This document shows positions 49,806 to 58,996 of a stretch of DNA of 64,000 nucleotides, piece by piece. The position numbers were made by a program, and so were the translations under genes. Origin of the DNA: Caldilineae bacterium (GTDB lineage: Bacteria; Chloroflexota; Anaerolineae; JAAEKA01); the NCBI GenBank assembly GCA_020634555.1, contig JACKBK010000016.1, forward strand, positions 4,460-68,459, written 5' to 3'. The notes below the pieces were generated by a model. That model worked only from the letters and a program-made list of their open reading frames with translations. It searched no databases and was not told where the DNA came from. The stretch's first letter is position 1; the number at the start of each line of letters is the position of its first letter.

Positions 49806-52169
49806 ATGTCTGAAAAGAAAACACTACCCGAACTGCATACTGAGCAGGTCTTCAAAGGGAAGATCGAACTCGATGTGCGCGACTCGGTACCGGATTGGGG
49901 ACCGTACAGCCCGCCGAAGGCGCCGGAGGATGCACCCAACGTCCTCTTCATCTTGTATGATGACACAGGATTGTCCGCGTGGTCGCCCTTTGGCGGTGGG
50001 ATCAACATGCCCACGGCGCAGAAGCTTGCCGATAACGGCCTGGTGTACAGCCAGTGGCACACGACTGCGATCTGTTCACCCACACGGTCGACCTGTTTGA
50101 CCGGTCGCAACCACCACCTCAACGGGTTCGCCTGCATCGCTGAGGCCACGACAGGGTACCCCGGCCAGCATGGCCGGCTCCCCGCGCAATGCGCCACGGT
50201 CGGCCACATCCTGCAGGACGCCGGATGGAGCACCTTCTGGGTAGGCAAGAACCACAATGTGCCCGAACAGGACAATGCCCCCGGTGGGTACAAGGGAACC
50301 TGGCCGCTACAGCAGGGCTTCGACCGCTTCTACGGCTTCCTGGGCGGCGAGACCAGCCAATACTTCCCGGATCTGGTCGAAGACAACCACTTCATCGATC
50401 AGCCCTACCTACCCGATGAAGGCTATCACCTGTCCAAGGATCTGACCGACCAGGCCATCCGCATGATTCGTGATAATAAAGCCAGCAACCCCTCCAAACC
50501 GTGGTACATGTGGTTCTGCCCCGGCGCCAACCACGCCCCCCACCAGGCTCCACCAGAGTACATCGACAAGTATAAGGGCAAGTTCGACGACGGCTACGAG
50601 GCCTACCGCGAATGGGTGCTGAAACGCATGATCGAGAAGGGCGTCATCCCAGAAGGCACCAAGCTGACGGAACTCAACCCGATGGCCGATGTGGCGATCC
50701 CCGCCGACCAGGTACGCCCGTGGGACACCCTGAACGACCAGGAGAAGAAGCTCTTCTCGCGCATGGCCGAGGTGTGGGCGGGGTTCTCGGAGTACACCGA
50801 TGCCCAGATCGGGCGCATCATCGACTATCTCGAGGAGTCGGGCCAGCTCGAGAACACCCTCGTGCTGTACGCTGCCGACAACGGCACCTCCGGTGAGGGT
50901 TCGCCCAACGGTTCGGTCAACGAGAACAAGCTGTTCAACACCTACCCCGACGATCTCGCAGAGAACCTATCGATGATCGACAAGCTGGGCAGCCCGGACT
51001 GCTACAACCACTTTCCCACCGGCTGGGCGGTCGCGTTCTCCACGCCGTTCAAGATGTTCAAGCGGTACTCGGAGTACTCCGGCGGCACCTGCGACCCGCT
51101 GATCATCTCGTGGCCCAAGGGTATGAAGGCGCGCGGCGAGGTGCGCCACCAGTACCACCACTCGACCGACATCGTCCCGACGATCCTCGACATCTGCGGG
51201 CTCGAGATGCCAGACGTCTATCGCGGCGTCGAGCAATACCCGCTGTCGGGCGTCTCGATGCGGTACACCTTCGACGCCGACCCGGACGGCCCGACCCAGA
51301 AAAAGCACCAGTACTTCGAGATGATGGGAACCCGAGGCATCTGGGCGGATGGCTGGCGGGCATCGGCCGTGCATGGCCCGATGACCAGCCAGGGTCACTT
51401 CGACGAGGACGAATGGGAGCTGTACCACGTCGACGAGGACCGCTCGGAGTCTACCAACGTCGCCGACAAGTACCCGGAGAAGCTGGAGGAGCTCAAGCAG
51501 CTGTGGATGGACGAGGCGCGCAAGAACCTGGTCCTGCCGCTCGACGACCGTACGGCCGTCGAAATCCTCACCGACGAGCGGCCCTCCACGGAGCCGCCCC
51601 GCCAGCGGTACATCTACTACCCCGACACAACTGCGGTGCCCGAGGGCGTCGCCGCCAACGTACGTGGACGCTCGTTCAAGATTCTCGCCGACGTCGAAGT
51701 CGGTGACGACTGCTCGGGCGTCATCTTCGCCCACGGCTCACGTTTCGGCGGGCATTCGCTGTTCATTCACGACATGAAGCTGTACTACGTGTACAACTTC
51801 CTGGGCATCCCACCACAGCAGGAGTTCGTCTCCAGCGACGAGATCGCGCCGGGCAAGTACACGCTGGGCATGGAGTTCAACCGTGAGAAGGCCGGCCAGT
51901 ATGGCGAGTCTCTCGGCACGGCAAAACTCTATATCAACAACAAGGTGGTGGCCGAAGGGCCGATGAAGGCTCAGCTTGGCAAGTTCACGCTGTGTGGCGA
52001 TGGTCTGTGTGTTGGCCGCGACAGCGCCGACGCCGTCGCCAAGGAGTACACGCCGGAGACGCAAGGCAAATTCACCGGCGGCACCATCCAGTACGTGGAA
52101 GTGTCGGTGGAGAAGGAACAGTACCGCGACCTTGAAATGGAGATGGCTGCGGCCATGGCCGTCGACTGA
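49806..52169 (+). CDS. Sulfatase, arylsulfatase A-like (first paralog)
   Basis: A 787-residue sulfatase. The metal-binding pair is Asp52-Asp53 (LYDDTG) and the modified Cys is Cys90 in CSPTRSTCLTGRNHH, the C-x-P-x-R motif that is turned into formylglycine by a separate enzyme. The catalytic part runs to about 590; residues about 600-780 are a beta-rich C-terminal domain ending VEKEQYRDLEMEM. There is no signal peptide or membrane anchor, so it seems cytoplasmic, unlike most arylsulfatases. AGGAGG lies before the ATG. Paired with a close paralog 43 bases downstream. Substrate unknown; sulfate esters brought in by transporters downstream are plausible. Confidence 0.92.
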   Translation: MSEKKTLPELHTEQVFKGKIELDVRDSVPDWGPYSPPKAPEDAPNVLFILYDDTGLSAWSPFGGGINMPTAQKLADNGLVYSQWHTTAICSPTRSTCLTGRNHHLNGFACIAEATTGYPGQHGRLPAQCATVGHILQDAGWSTFWVGKNHNVPEQDNAPGGYKGTWPLQQGFDRFYGFLGGETSQYFPDLVEDNHFIDQPYLPDEGYHLSKDLTDQAIRMIRDNKASNPSKPWYMWFCPGANHAPHQAPPEYIDKYKGKFDDGYEAYREWVLKRMIEKGVIPEGTKLTELNPMADVAIPADQVRPWDTLNDQEKKLFSRMAEVWAGFSEYTDAQIGRIIDYLEESGQLENTLVLYAADNGTSGEGSPNGSVNENKLFNTYPDDLAENLSMIDKLGSPDCYNHFPTGWAVAFSTPFKMFKRYSEYSGGTCDPLIISWPKGMKARGEVRHQYHHSTDIVPTILDICGLEMPDVYRGVEQYPLSGVSMRYTFDADPDGPTQKKHQYFEMMGTRGIWADGWRASAVHGPMTSQGHFDEDEWELYHVDEDRSESTNVADKYPEKLEELKQLWMDEARKNLVLPLDDRTAVEILTDERPSTEPPRQRYIYYPDTTAVPEGVAANVRGRSFKILADVEVGDDCSGVIFAHGSRFGGHSLFIHDMKLYYVYNFLGIPPQQEFVSSDEIAPGKYTLGMEFNREKAGQYGESLGTAKLYINNKVVAEGPMKAQLGKFTLCGDGLCVGRDSADAVAKEYTPETQGKFTGGTIQYVEVSVEKEQYRDLEMEMAAAMAVD

Positions 52170-52212
52170 CCAAAGAAACAGCAGACCACACGTAACCGAA
52201 CGGAGGTATACA

Positions 52213-54579
52213 GTGACTGAGAAGAAAACATTACCCGAACTGCATACCGAGCAGGTCTTCAAAGGGAAGATCGAACTCGATGTGCGCGACTCGACACCCG
52301 ACTGGGGGCCGTACAGCCCTCCCAAAGCCCCCGAGGATGCCCCAAACGTCCTCTTCATCCTGTACGATGACACCGGATTGGCAGCGTGGTCGCCCTACGG
52401 GGGTGGCATCAACATGCCGGCGGCACAGAAACTGGCAGACCGCGGTTTGATCTACACGCAATGGCACACGACTGCCCTGTGTGCGCCGACCCGGTCCACC
52501 TGCTTGACCGGCCGCAACCACCACGTCAACGGTTTTGCTGAAATCGTGGAAGCTTCCAACGGCTTCCCCGGTTATCACGCTCGCATTCCCGATCAGTGTG
52601 CCACAATCAGCCATATCCTTCAGGATGCTGGTTGGAGCACCTTCTGGGTAGGCAAGAACCACAATGTGCCCGAGCAGGACAACGCCCCCGGCGGGTACCG
52701 GGGCACATGGCCGCTGCAGAAGGGTTTCGATCGCTTTTATGGGTTCCTGGGCGGCGAGACGAACCAATGGTATCCCGATCTTGTCGAGGACAACCACTAC
52801 ATCGACCAGCCCTATCTACCCGAACAAGGCTATCACCTGTCCAAAGATCTGGCCGACCAGGCCATCCGCATGATCCGTGACAACAAGGCCAGCAACCCCT
52901 CCAAGCCGTGGTATATGTGGTTCTGCCCCGGCGCCAACCATGCCCCCCACCATGCTCCCCAGGAGTACATTGACAAGTACAAGGGTAAGTTCGACGACGG
53001 CTACGAAGCCTATCGCGAATGGGTGCTGGCGCGCATGATTGAGAAGGGTGTTATGCCCGAAGGCACCAAGCTGACCCCGTTCAACCCGATGCCAGAGGAC
53101 CAGGCGAACCCGCTTGATGTCGTCCTGCCGTGGGATACCTTGAGCGATGACCAGAAGAAGCTCTTCTGCCGCATGGCTGAGGTATTTGCCGGCTTCTCTG
53201 AGTACACCGATGCCCAGATCGGACGCATCCTCGATTATCTGGAGGAATCAGGTCAGTTCGAAAACACGCTCATACTCTATGCCGCTGACAACGGCACCTC
53301 TGGTGAGGGCTCGGCCAACGGTTCGGTTAACGAGAACAAGTTCTTCAATGGCTTCCCCGATGATCTGCAGGAAAACCTGACGATGATCGATAAGCTCGGA
53401 GGGCCAGACGCGTATAACCACATGCCCACCGGCTGGGCGGCCGCCTTCTCGACGCCGTTCAGGATGTTCAAGCGCTACTCAGAGTACTCCGGCGGCACCT
53501 GCGACCCGATGATCATCTCGTGGCCGAAGGGGATGAAGGCGCGCGGTGAGGTCCGGCATCAGTATCACCACTCTTCCGATGTTGCTGCGACCATTTTGGA
53601 TGTATGTGGGCTGGAAATGCCCGAGACCTATCGCGGCGTGGCTCAATACCCGATGAACGGGATTTCGATGCGCTACAGCTTCGACGCCGATCCGGACGGG
53701 CCGACTCAGAAGAAGTGCCAGTACTACGAGATGATGGGCACGCGCGGCATCTGGGAGGACGGCTGGCATGCTGCCGCAACCCATGCGCCGCTGACCGGTA
53801 AAGGCCATTTTGACCAGGACCGGTGGGAGCTGTATAACCTTGCCGAAGATCGCTCCGAATCTACGGATCTGGCCGAGCAGTACCCGGAAAAGCTCGAGTA
53901 CATGAAGCAGTTGTGGATGGATGAAGCTCGCAAGAACCTGGTGCTGCCCCTTAACGATTTCCCACCGGTAGTCCTTTCCAACATCGAGCGGCCTTCCACT
54001 GAGCCGCCTCGCCAGCGGTACATCTACTACCCGGATACGTCGGCGGTTCCCGAAGGCGTTGCCGCCAACGTTCGCGGGCGTTCATACAAGATCCTTGCCA
54101 ATGTCGAAGTTGGCGACGACTGTTCAGGCGTCATCTTTGCCCACGGGTCACGCTTCGGCGGGCACTCGCTGTTCATCAAGGACAAGAAACTGTACTACGT
54201 GTACAACTTCCTGGGCATCCCACCGCAGCAGGAGTTCATCTCTGATGAGGCGCTCAAGCCGGGCAAGTACACGCTCGGTGTAGAGTTCAACCGCGAGAAA
54301 GCGGGCCAGTACGGCGAGTCGCATGGCACGGCCAAGCTGTACATCGATGATAAGGTCGTTGCTGAGGGCCCGATGCGCACCCAAACCGGCAAGTTCACGC
54401 TGTGCGGTGACGGCCTGTGCATAGGCCGCGACAGTGCCGATGCTGTCGCCAAGGAGTACACGCCCGAGACGCAGGGCGCATTCACCGGCGGCACCATCCA
54501 GTATGTAGAAGTATCAGTGGAGAAAGAACAGTACCGCAACCTCGAGATGGAAATGGCTGCGGCGATGGCGCTCGACTGA
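52213..54579 (+). CDS. Sulfatase, arylsulfatase A-like (second paralog)
   Basis: A 788-residue protein alike to the gene before over its whole length, with the same layout: Asp52-Asp53, Cys90 in CAPTRSTCLTGRNHH, and no signal peptide. The start is GTG with CGGAGG upstream; the long in-frame extension into the previous gene is rejected. The first 85 bases of the two genes are nearly identical while many codons further on differ at third positions, which suggests local gene conversion. The two form an operon. A different region between residues about 285 and 305 (FNPMPEDQANPLDVVLPWD) may alter substrate choice. Confidence 0.92.
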   Translation: MTEKKTLPELHTEQVFKGKIELDVRDSTPDWGPYSPPKAPEDAPNVLFILYDDTGLAAWSPYGGGINMPAAQKLADRGLIYTQWHTTALCAPTRSTCLTGRNHHVNGFAEIVEASNGFPGYHARIPDQCATISHILQDAGWSTFWVGKNHNVPEQDNAPGGYRGTWPLQKGFDRFYGFLGGETNQWYPDLVEDNHYIDQPYLPEQGYHLSKDLADQAIRMIRDNKASNPSKPWYMWFCPGANHAPHHAPQEYIDKYKGKFDDGYEAYREWVLARMIEKGVMPEGTKLTPFNPMPEDQANPLDVVLPWDTLSDDQKKLFCRMAEVFAGFSEYTDAQIGRILDYLEESGQFENTLILYAADNGTSGEGSANGSVNENKFFNGFPDDLQENLTMIDKLGGPDAYNHMPTGWAAAFSTPFRMFKRYSEYSGGTCDPMIISWPKGMKARGEVRHQYHHSSDVAATILDVCGLEMPETYRGVAQYPMNGISMRYSFDADPDGPTQKKCQYYEMMGTRGIWEDGWHAAATHAPLTGKGHFDQDRWELYNLAEDRSESTDLAEQYPEKLEYMKQLWMDEARKNLVLPLNDFPPVVLSNIERPSTEPPRQRYIYYPDTSAVPEGVAANVRGRSYKILANVEVGDDCSGVIFAHGSRFGGHSLFIKDKKLYYVYNFLGIPPQQEFISDEALKPGKYTLGVEFNREKAGQYGESHGTAKLYIDDKVVAEGPMRTQTGKFTLCGDGLCIGRDSADAVAKEYTPETQGAFTGGTIQYVEVSVEKEQYRNLEMEMAAAMALD

Positions 54580-54607
54580 TCCTCGATCCTATCCGCTTCT
54601 GACCTTG

Positions 54608-54638
54608 GGCGGGGTACCGGCTCTGCTGGTACCCCGCC
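54608..54638 (+). terminator. Hairpin after the sulfatase pair
   Basis: GGCGGGGTACC pairs perfectly with GGTACCCCGCC over a nine-base loop; no T tract follows. Within a 391-base gap that otherwise holds two dispersed repeats. Confidence 0.5.
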
Positions 54639-54742
54639 TGACGCTGCCGGACGTGCCGTTCAACCTCTCCAAGAGCAGGCAGAACAACGCGAGACTACTG
54701 AAGGTTAAGAATTATGTCAGTAATTGGGTCGACACGCCCGCC

Positions 54743-54866
54743 GGGATGCTGCGCAAAACCTCCCGGCTACCCGCTCCGGGGCGCGAGCAGCAAGGTGGAA
54801 GCCCTTTCAGGGCTGAGATTCCCAGGCCCTCCGGGCCTTTCACCTTGTAGCCCGATCCGTTTACGG
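54743..54866 (+). repeat. Dispersed GGGCTACC/CCGGGCC repeat, copy A
   Basis: A mosaic sequence with internal palindromes (CCCTCCGGGCC, GGCTACCCGCTCCGGGGCGCGAGC, then GTAGCCCGATCCGTTTACGG). The complement of 58724-58869 is clearly related along the whole length, so the copies are inverted and flank the BASS-to-SulP segment. Confidence 0.7.
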
Positions 54867-54884
54867 GCGGGCGGTCCTCACAAC

Positions 54885-54920
54885 CGAGAGATTGCTTCGC
54901 CGCAGCGGCTCGCAATGACA
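54885..54920. repeat. Common intergenic repeat gagattgcttcgccgc / gcggctcgcaatgac
   Basis: GAGATTGCTTCGCCGC and GCGGCTCGCAATGAC are the two halves of an inverted repeat seen between genes in many bacteria. Confidence 0.6.
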
Positions 54921-54970
54921 ATGAGAAACCTAGTTTACGAGGTAGTAAGTATCGCTGAAGGATGTACTAG

Positions 54971-55861
54971 ATGACGATCTCAGAGTTTCTTGCCGTGGTC
55001 GCCCAGGTGTCAGGCTTGCTCTTCATCGTGACCAGCATGCTGGCCATGGGGATGAGCCTGACGATGGCGCAAATCGTTGGACCGTTGAAGAACGCGCGGC
55101 TCGTCATCCTGGCCCTTGTGGCGAACTTCGTGCTGGTGCCGCTATGGGCGTACTTGATCACAGCGGTCTTGCCGTTGGACCAGCCGCTGCAGATTGGACT
55201 GATCATGTTCGCAACAGCCGCCGGCGCTCCCTTCCTGCCCAAGCTGGTGCAGGGCGCCAAGGGCAACATCGCCTTCAGCGTTGGACTGATGGTGCTGTTG
55301 ATGGTGGTCACCGTCTTCTATGTGCCACTTGTTCTTCCGTTGCTGTTACCCGGTGTTTCGGTGAACCCGTGGGATATCGCCAAGTCGTTGATCGCCCTGA
55401 TGTTGGTGCCCCTGGCGCTCGGTATGCTGTTCAAGTCCCATTCACCGGATAGCGCCGGGCACTGGCAGCGGTTCATGGACAAGACCTCCAGTATTTCCCT
55501 TATCGTCCTTCTTGTGGTTGGGTTGGGGCTGAACGTGTCCAACATCATCAGCCTGATCGGTTCCTGGGGACTCCTGGCTCTGGTGCTGTTAATCGTCGGA
55601 AGCGTCCTGATCGGCTTGCTCCTGGGAGGGAGAGATCCGGCGATTCGCAGCGTGATGAGCCTTGGCACGGCCCAGCGTAATATCTCCGCGGCCATCCTGG
55701 TCAGCGCGCAGAATTTCGCCGGCACGACGACACTGCTATATGTCCTTGTGGGCGGTGTGTTGCTGCTGCTGATCTTGCTGCCTACTGCGAAACGGATGGG
55801 TGCGCGAGTTGAAGCACCGCATGCAGGTGAACAACCAGCGAGCAAGCCGCAGGATACCTGA
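54971..55861 (+). CDS. BASS-family (bile acid:sodium symporter-like) transporter
   Basis: A 296-residue membrane protein with about 9-10 helices. The pattern SMLAMGMSLTMAQI, ATAAGAPFLPKLVQGAKGN and MSLGTAQRNISAAILV (the crossover helices of the fold) fits the BASS group. Members move organic anions such as bile acids, pantoate, pyruvate or steroid sulfates with sodium. Given the two sulfatase genes just upstream, a sulfated organic anion is a reasonable guess, not shown. Start ATG with GAAGG ten bases before. Confidence 0.82.
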   Translation: MTISEFLAVVAQVSGLLFIVTSMLAMGMSLTMAQIVGPLKNARLVILALVANFVLVPLWAYLITAVLPLDQPLQIGLIMFATAAGAPFLPKLVQGAKGNIAFSVGLMVLLMVVTVFYVPLVLPLLLPGVSVNPWDIAKSLIALMLVPLALGMLFKSHSPDSAGHWQRFMDKTSSISLIVLLVVGLGLNVSNIISLIGSWGLLALVLLIVGSVLIGLLLGGRDPAIRSVMSLGTAQRNISAAILVSAQNFAGTTTLLYVLVGGVLLLLILLPTAKRMGARVEAPHAGEQPASKPQDT

Positions 55862-55946
55862 CAGATGGCAAGTCTGGCGCCGGATGCCGGATATCGGCAG
55901 TGATAACCGCACCAAGTGCGATTTAAATTACAATAAGGAGAAACTC

Positions 55947-56438
55947 ATGTCCAACGAAGATGTAGCGATGGAAGAACTCGCATCGGCCGCTGAGATCGAG
56001 GCGCTGTTCGTTCAATCGGCGGCGGGGATAGCCTATGAAAACGGCCGCCTGACTCTGTACGGAGTTGCCCCGACCACGCTGATGTTCTCCGACCGGCCAC
56101 AGCGGGTCACGGGACACGTCCCTACGGAGGAGTTCCTGGACTCTTGGGGGGACGGAGAGGACAGCTTTGCCGACGACCCACCGAACGCCGTGCTGTCCAT
56201 ATTCTCGGAGGATGAGGTCAACGACGTCGTCGTCGTGCTGCAAGACCCAACACTGGACGGTGATAGTTTTGGCTACCATGTTGAGATCCTGGATGGCGAG
56301 ATGCCGGCCAGTGGTGGGGCAAGCTCCCTCTTTATCGACGTGGTTGGGCGCCCGTTGACGCCAGTGTCGGTCTGTGGTGTGCGACGGCGGGCAAGGCGGC
56401 GTGGCCGCAGACGTGAACGCCGACGTATGATGTACTAG
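55947..56438 (+). CDS. Conserved protein of unknown function with Arg-rich tail
   Basis: A 163-residue protein. The core LTLYGVAPTTLMFSDRPQRVTGHVPTEEFLDSW, DDPPNAVLSIF and VVVVLQDPTLDGDSFGYHVEILDGEMP is the kind of protein I have seen as an unnamed family near transporters in other bacteria, but I know no function. The last 20 residues are almost all Arg (VRRRARRRGRRR). AAGGAG lies before the ATG. The longer in-frame extension into the BASS gene is rejected. Confidence 0.75.
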   Translation: MSNEDVAMEELASAAEIEALFVQSAAGIAYENGRLTLYGVAPTTLMFSDRPQRVTGHVPTEEFLDSWGDGEDSFADDPPNAVLSIFSEDEVNDVVVVLQDPTLDGDSFGYHVEILDGEMPASGGASSLFIDVVGRPLTPVSVCGVRRRARRRGRRRERRRMMY

Positions 56439-56527
56439 GCTGGGTTGACGGTTTGCCCCACGGGGATAGCATCCTTTGCGCGGCACCCCGGCGTGGGCAG
56501 ATGCGGCCACCTCTGATGCTTTCAGCC

Positions 56528-56560
56528 CGGCTCACCTGCATATACACCGCAGGTGTGCCG
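56528..56560 (+). other. Hairpin downstream of the unknown gene
   Basis: CGGCTCACCTGC and GCAGGTGTGCCG pair (one mismatch) over a nine-base loop, nested in an outer GATGCGG/CCGCATC pair. Likely an mRNA end or stability element. The region 56439-56717 otherwise shows no gene. Confidence 0.45.
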
Positions 56561-56717
56561 GGTCCGCATCCTCACATACGAACCTCACATATCAAGGTTG
56601 ACGAGACACCAGGAACGCTGGTCGTTTGCGAAGCACCCCACAGTGAGATGGCCTCCAGATCGCGCTCAACGTTCAAGCAGCTTTTCAAGAGATGAGTTGG
56701 CGCATTGACGGAAGTGA

Positions 56718-57007
56718 GGAAAGCAAAATGACGTTGATCTGTCGTCCTGGCATGATACGCCTGCTAAACAAGCTATTCTGGAGTATGTTGCGGCGGTGAC
56801 TGATAAGTCCAACGCTAAATACGTGCCGCCGAAGGGCGGATCACCACCTTCGACAATGACGGCCCCGCCAAACACGACGAAGCCGCCCGCGAGTTCGCTT
56901 ACACGGCCGGGGCCAAAGATGCGGTGAAAATGGCACAGGAGCGCGGTTGGACAGTGGTCAGTATGAAACAGGATTGGCGCACTGTCTTTGCGTCCGAGGA
57001 ACAGTAA
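56718..57007 (+). pseudogene. Remnant of a HAD-superfamily phosphatase gene
   Basis: Frame one reads DLSSWHDTPAKQAILEYV and continues to YVPPKG; then a one-base shift leads to a second frame with RITTFDNDG, the HAD motif I, which joins directly to AKHDEAAREFAYTAGAKDAV and GWTVVSMKQDWRTVF, the C-terminal end of the same family, and a TAA. Intact relatives are roughly 300 residues with about 200 residues between these two parts. So the gene has an internal deletion and a frameshift, and no start codon. It ends three bases before SulP, showing what once stood in this operon. Confidence 0.8.
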
Positions 57008-57010
57008 CGT

Positions 57011-58729
57011 ATGACAAAGGTCGCCGCTTCCAGCAGTCTGGCAAAACATTTGCCTATTCTGGGTTGGTTGCCCAGCTACAAGTCCAGTTGGTTGCGCTCT
57101 GACCTGCTGGCAGGGCTGATCGCTGGCGCCGTGGTTGTTCCCCAAACCATGGCCTATGCCACCATCGCCGGCTTGCCGGTGCAGTCCGGCCTTTATGTGG
57201 CGTTGGTGCCCATGGCCGTCTATGTGCTGCTGGGCAGCTCGCGCCGCTTGAGTGTCAGTTCGACCTCGGCGCTCTCCATTCTCACCGGCTCTGCGCTGCT
57301 GGCCGCTGTGGGACCTGTGAGCAACGCCACCGATTACATCGTTCCGGCCACCACCCTTGCCCTGCTGGTAGGCGCATTCCTGCTTCTGGCGGCCGTGCTG
57401 CGACTTGGATTTCTGGCTGACTTCATTTCACTGCCCGTGCTGACCGGCTTCAAGGCCGGTATCGGCGTGGTGATTTTCGTCAGCCAGTTGGGCAAGATCC
57501 TGGGACTGTCCGTCCCCAGCGGCTCAACGACTCTGGGGACTTTGACAGTTATCCTGACCAGCCTGGAGCAAGTCAATTGGCCTACAGTGGCGCTGGCGGC
57601 ATTGACGCTGGCGATTCTGATCTTGTTGCCGCGTTTCGTCCCGGCCATTCCGGCGGCACTGGTAGCGGTTGTCGTCGGGATCGCGCTGTCGGCCCTTTTT
57701 GACCTCAACCAGCTTGGGATTGCGCTCATCGGTAAAATCCCGACCGGGTTGCCCTCTCTGACCCTGCCTGATCCATCCCTGGTAGGCAGCCTGTGGTTCC
57801 CTGCTATCGGTATAGCCCTGATGTCTTTCACCGAGTCAACGGCTGCCGCCAGAGCTTTTCGGGAACATGGAGAACCCACTGCGGACGCTAACCAGGAACT
57901 CCTCGCGTTGGGTGTGGCCAACGTCGCGGGCAGCTTTTTCCAGGCCTACCCCGCCGGCGGCGGCACCTCGCAGACGGTCGTCAACGCCAACGCAGGCGCC
58001 AAAACCCAGCTTGCTGAACTGGTGACAGTAGGCGTGGTTGTGTTGACCCTCTTGATTCTGGCGCCCTTGATCAGCCTCATGCCCGAGGCGACGCTCGGCT
58101 CGTTGGTGCTGGTGGCAGCCGCAAGCCTGATCAACCTGGGCGAGTTTCGGGATATGGCCCGGATCAGGCGAACGGAGCTGATCTGGGCGTTGCTCGCCGT
58201 TGCCGGGGTGATCGCGTTGGGTATCCTGGAGGGCATTCTGGTTGCCGTGCTCATCTCGCTCCTCTCGCTCCTCATCGATGTCGATCGGCCGCCGGTGTAC
58301 GCCATCGGCCGCAAGCCGGGCACCGACGTGTTTCGGCCGCTGGACGACCAGCACCCCGATCTTGAAGCAATCCCCGGATTGTTGATAGCCCGCACCGAAG
58401 GTCGGCTTTTCTTTGCCAACGTGGCGGATGTGATTGACAAACTTTGGGAGCTGATACACCAAAGTTCGCCACAAGTCTTGATCCTGGACTGCGGTGCGAT
58501 TCCGGACATCGAGTACACAGCACTCAAGTCGTTGGAACAATTTGAAACGCGATTGCATAACGCCGGCATTTTATTGGAACTGGCGGCCTTGAATCCCGCA
58601 GCCTTGCACATCGTCCGGCAGTCACCCCTGGGTAAGAAGTTGGGCAACGAGCGAATGTTCCTGAATCTGGAAGAGGCAGTTGAAGCCCACGCGCACCAGG
58701 CTGGCCAGGATGCGGCCGACCGACCGTAA
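57011..58729 (+). CDS. SulP-family anion transporter with STAS domain (first)
   Basis: A 572-residue membrane protein. The opening DLLAGLIAGAVVVPQTMAYATIAGLPVQSGLYVAL is the SulP signature; about 12 helices follow, and residues about 440-560 are a STAS domain (VLILDCGAIPDIEYTALKSLEQFETRL). SulP proteins carry sulfate, bicarbonate or other anions by proton or sodium coupling or exchange. The end of the gene lies in a dispersed repeat that supplies the TAA. It immediately follows the HAD remnant. Confidence 0.93.
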   Translation: MTKVAASSSLAKHLPILGWLPSYKSSWLRSDLLAGLIAGAVVVPQTMAYATIAGLPVQSGLYVALVPMAVYVLLGSSRRLSVSSTSALSILTGSALLAAVGPVSNATDYIVPATTLALLVGAFLLLAAVLRLGFLADFISLPVLTGFKAGIGVVIFVSQLGKILGLSVPSGSTTLGTLTVILTSLEQVNWPTVALAALTLAILILLPRFVPAIPAALVAVVVGIALSALFDLNQLGIALIGKIPTGLPSLTLPDPSLVGSLWFPAIGIALMSFTESTAAARAFREHGEPTADANQELLALGVANVAGSFFQAYPAGGGTSQTVVNANAGAKTQLAELVTVGVVVLTLLILAPLISLMPEATLGSLVLVAAASLINLGEFRDMARIRRTELIWALLAVAGVIALGILEGILVAVLISLLSLLIDVDRPPVYAIGRKPGTDVFRPLDDQHPDLEAIPGLLIARTEGRLFFANVADVIDKLWELIHQSSPQVLILDCGAIPDIEYTALKSLEQFETRLHNAGILLELAALNPAALHIVRQSPLGKKLGNERMFLNLEEAVEAHAHQAGQDAADRP

Positions 58730-58869
58730 AACGGATCGGGCTACCCACTCCGGGACGCGAGCAGCGACGTGAAAGGCCCTCCGGGCCTACGGATTCCGTA
58801 GCCCAGCAGGCTTGCATCTCGCTGCTTGCGCCCCGCAGCAGGTAGCCGGATGGCTTTGCGTAGCACCCC
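58724..58869 (-). repeat. Dispersed GGGCTACC/CCGGGCC repeat, copy B (inverted)
   Basis: Its complement follows copy A (54743-54866) through TGCGCAAA-type, CGGCTACC, GCGGGGCGC-AGCAGC, GGCC-GGGCCTTTCAC and GTAGCCCGATCCGTTT blocks. It covers the final codons of the first SulP gene. Confidence 0.7.
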
Positions 58870-58996
58870 GGAGCAGAGCGCAGTGGGTAGCCTCCGGCGA
58901 GCGCCCTTTGCGACGACAACTTCCTGCATCCAAGAATCCGTTAGAACCAGTTTTATCGAACACCAGTGTGACTGGCCACTCTCAGGAGAACGTGCC

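Noticed and set aside
58826..58996. N-terminal extension of the second SulP
   Set aside because: Coded by dispersed repeat; the ATG at 58997 has its own ribosome site and the normal family N-terminus.
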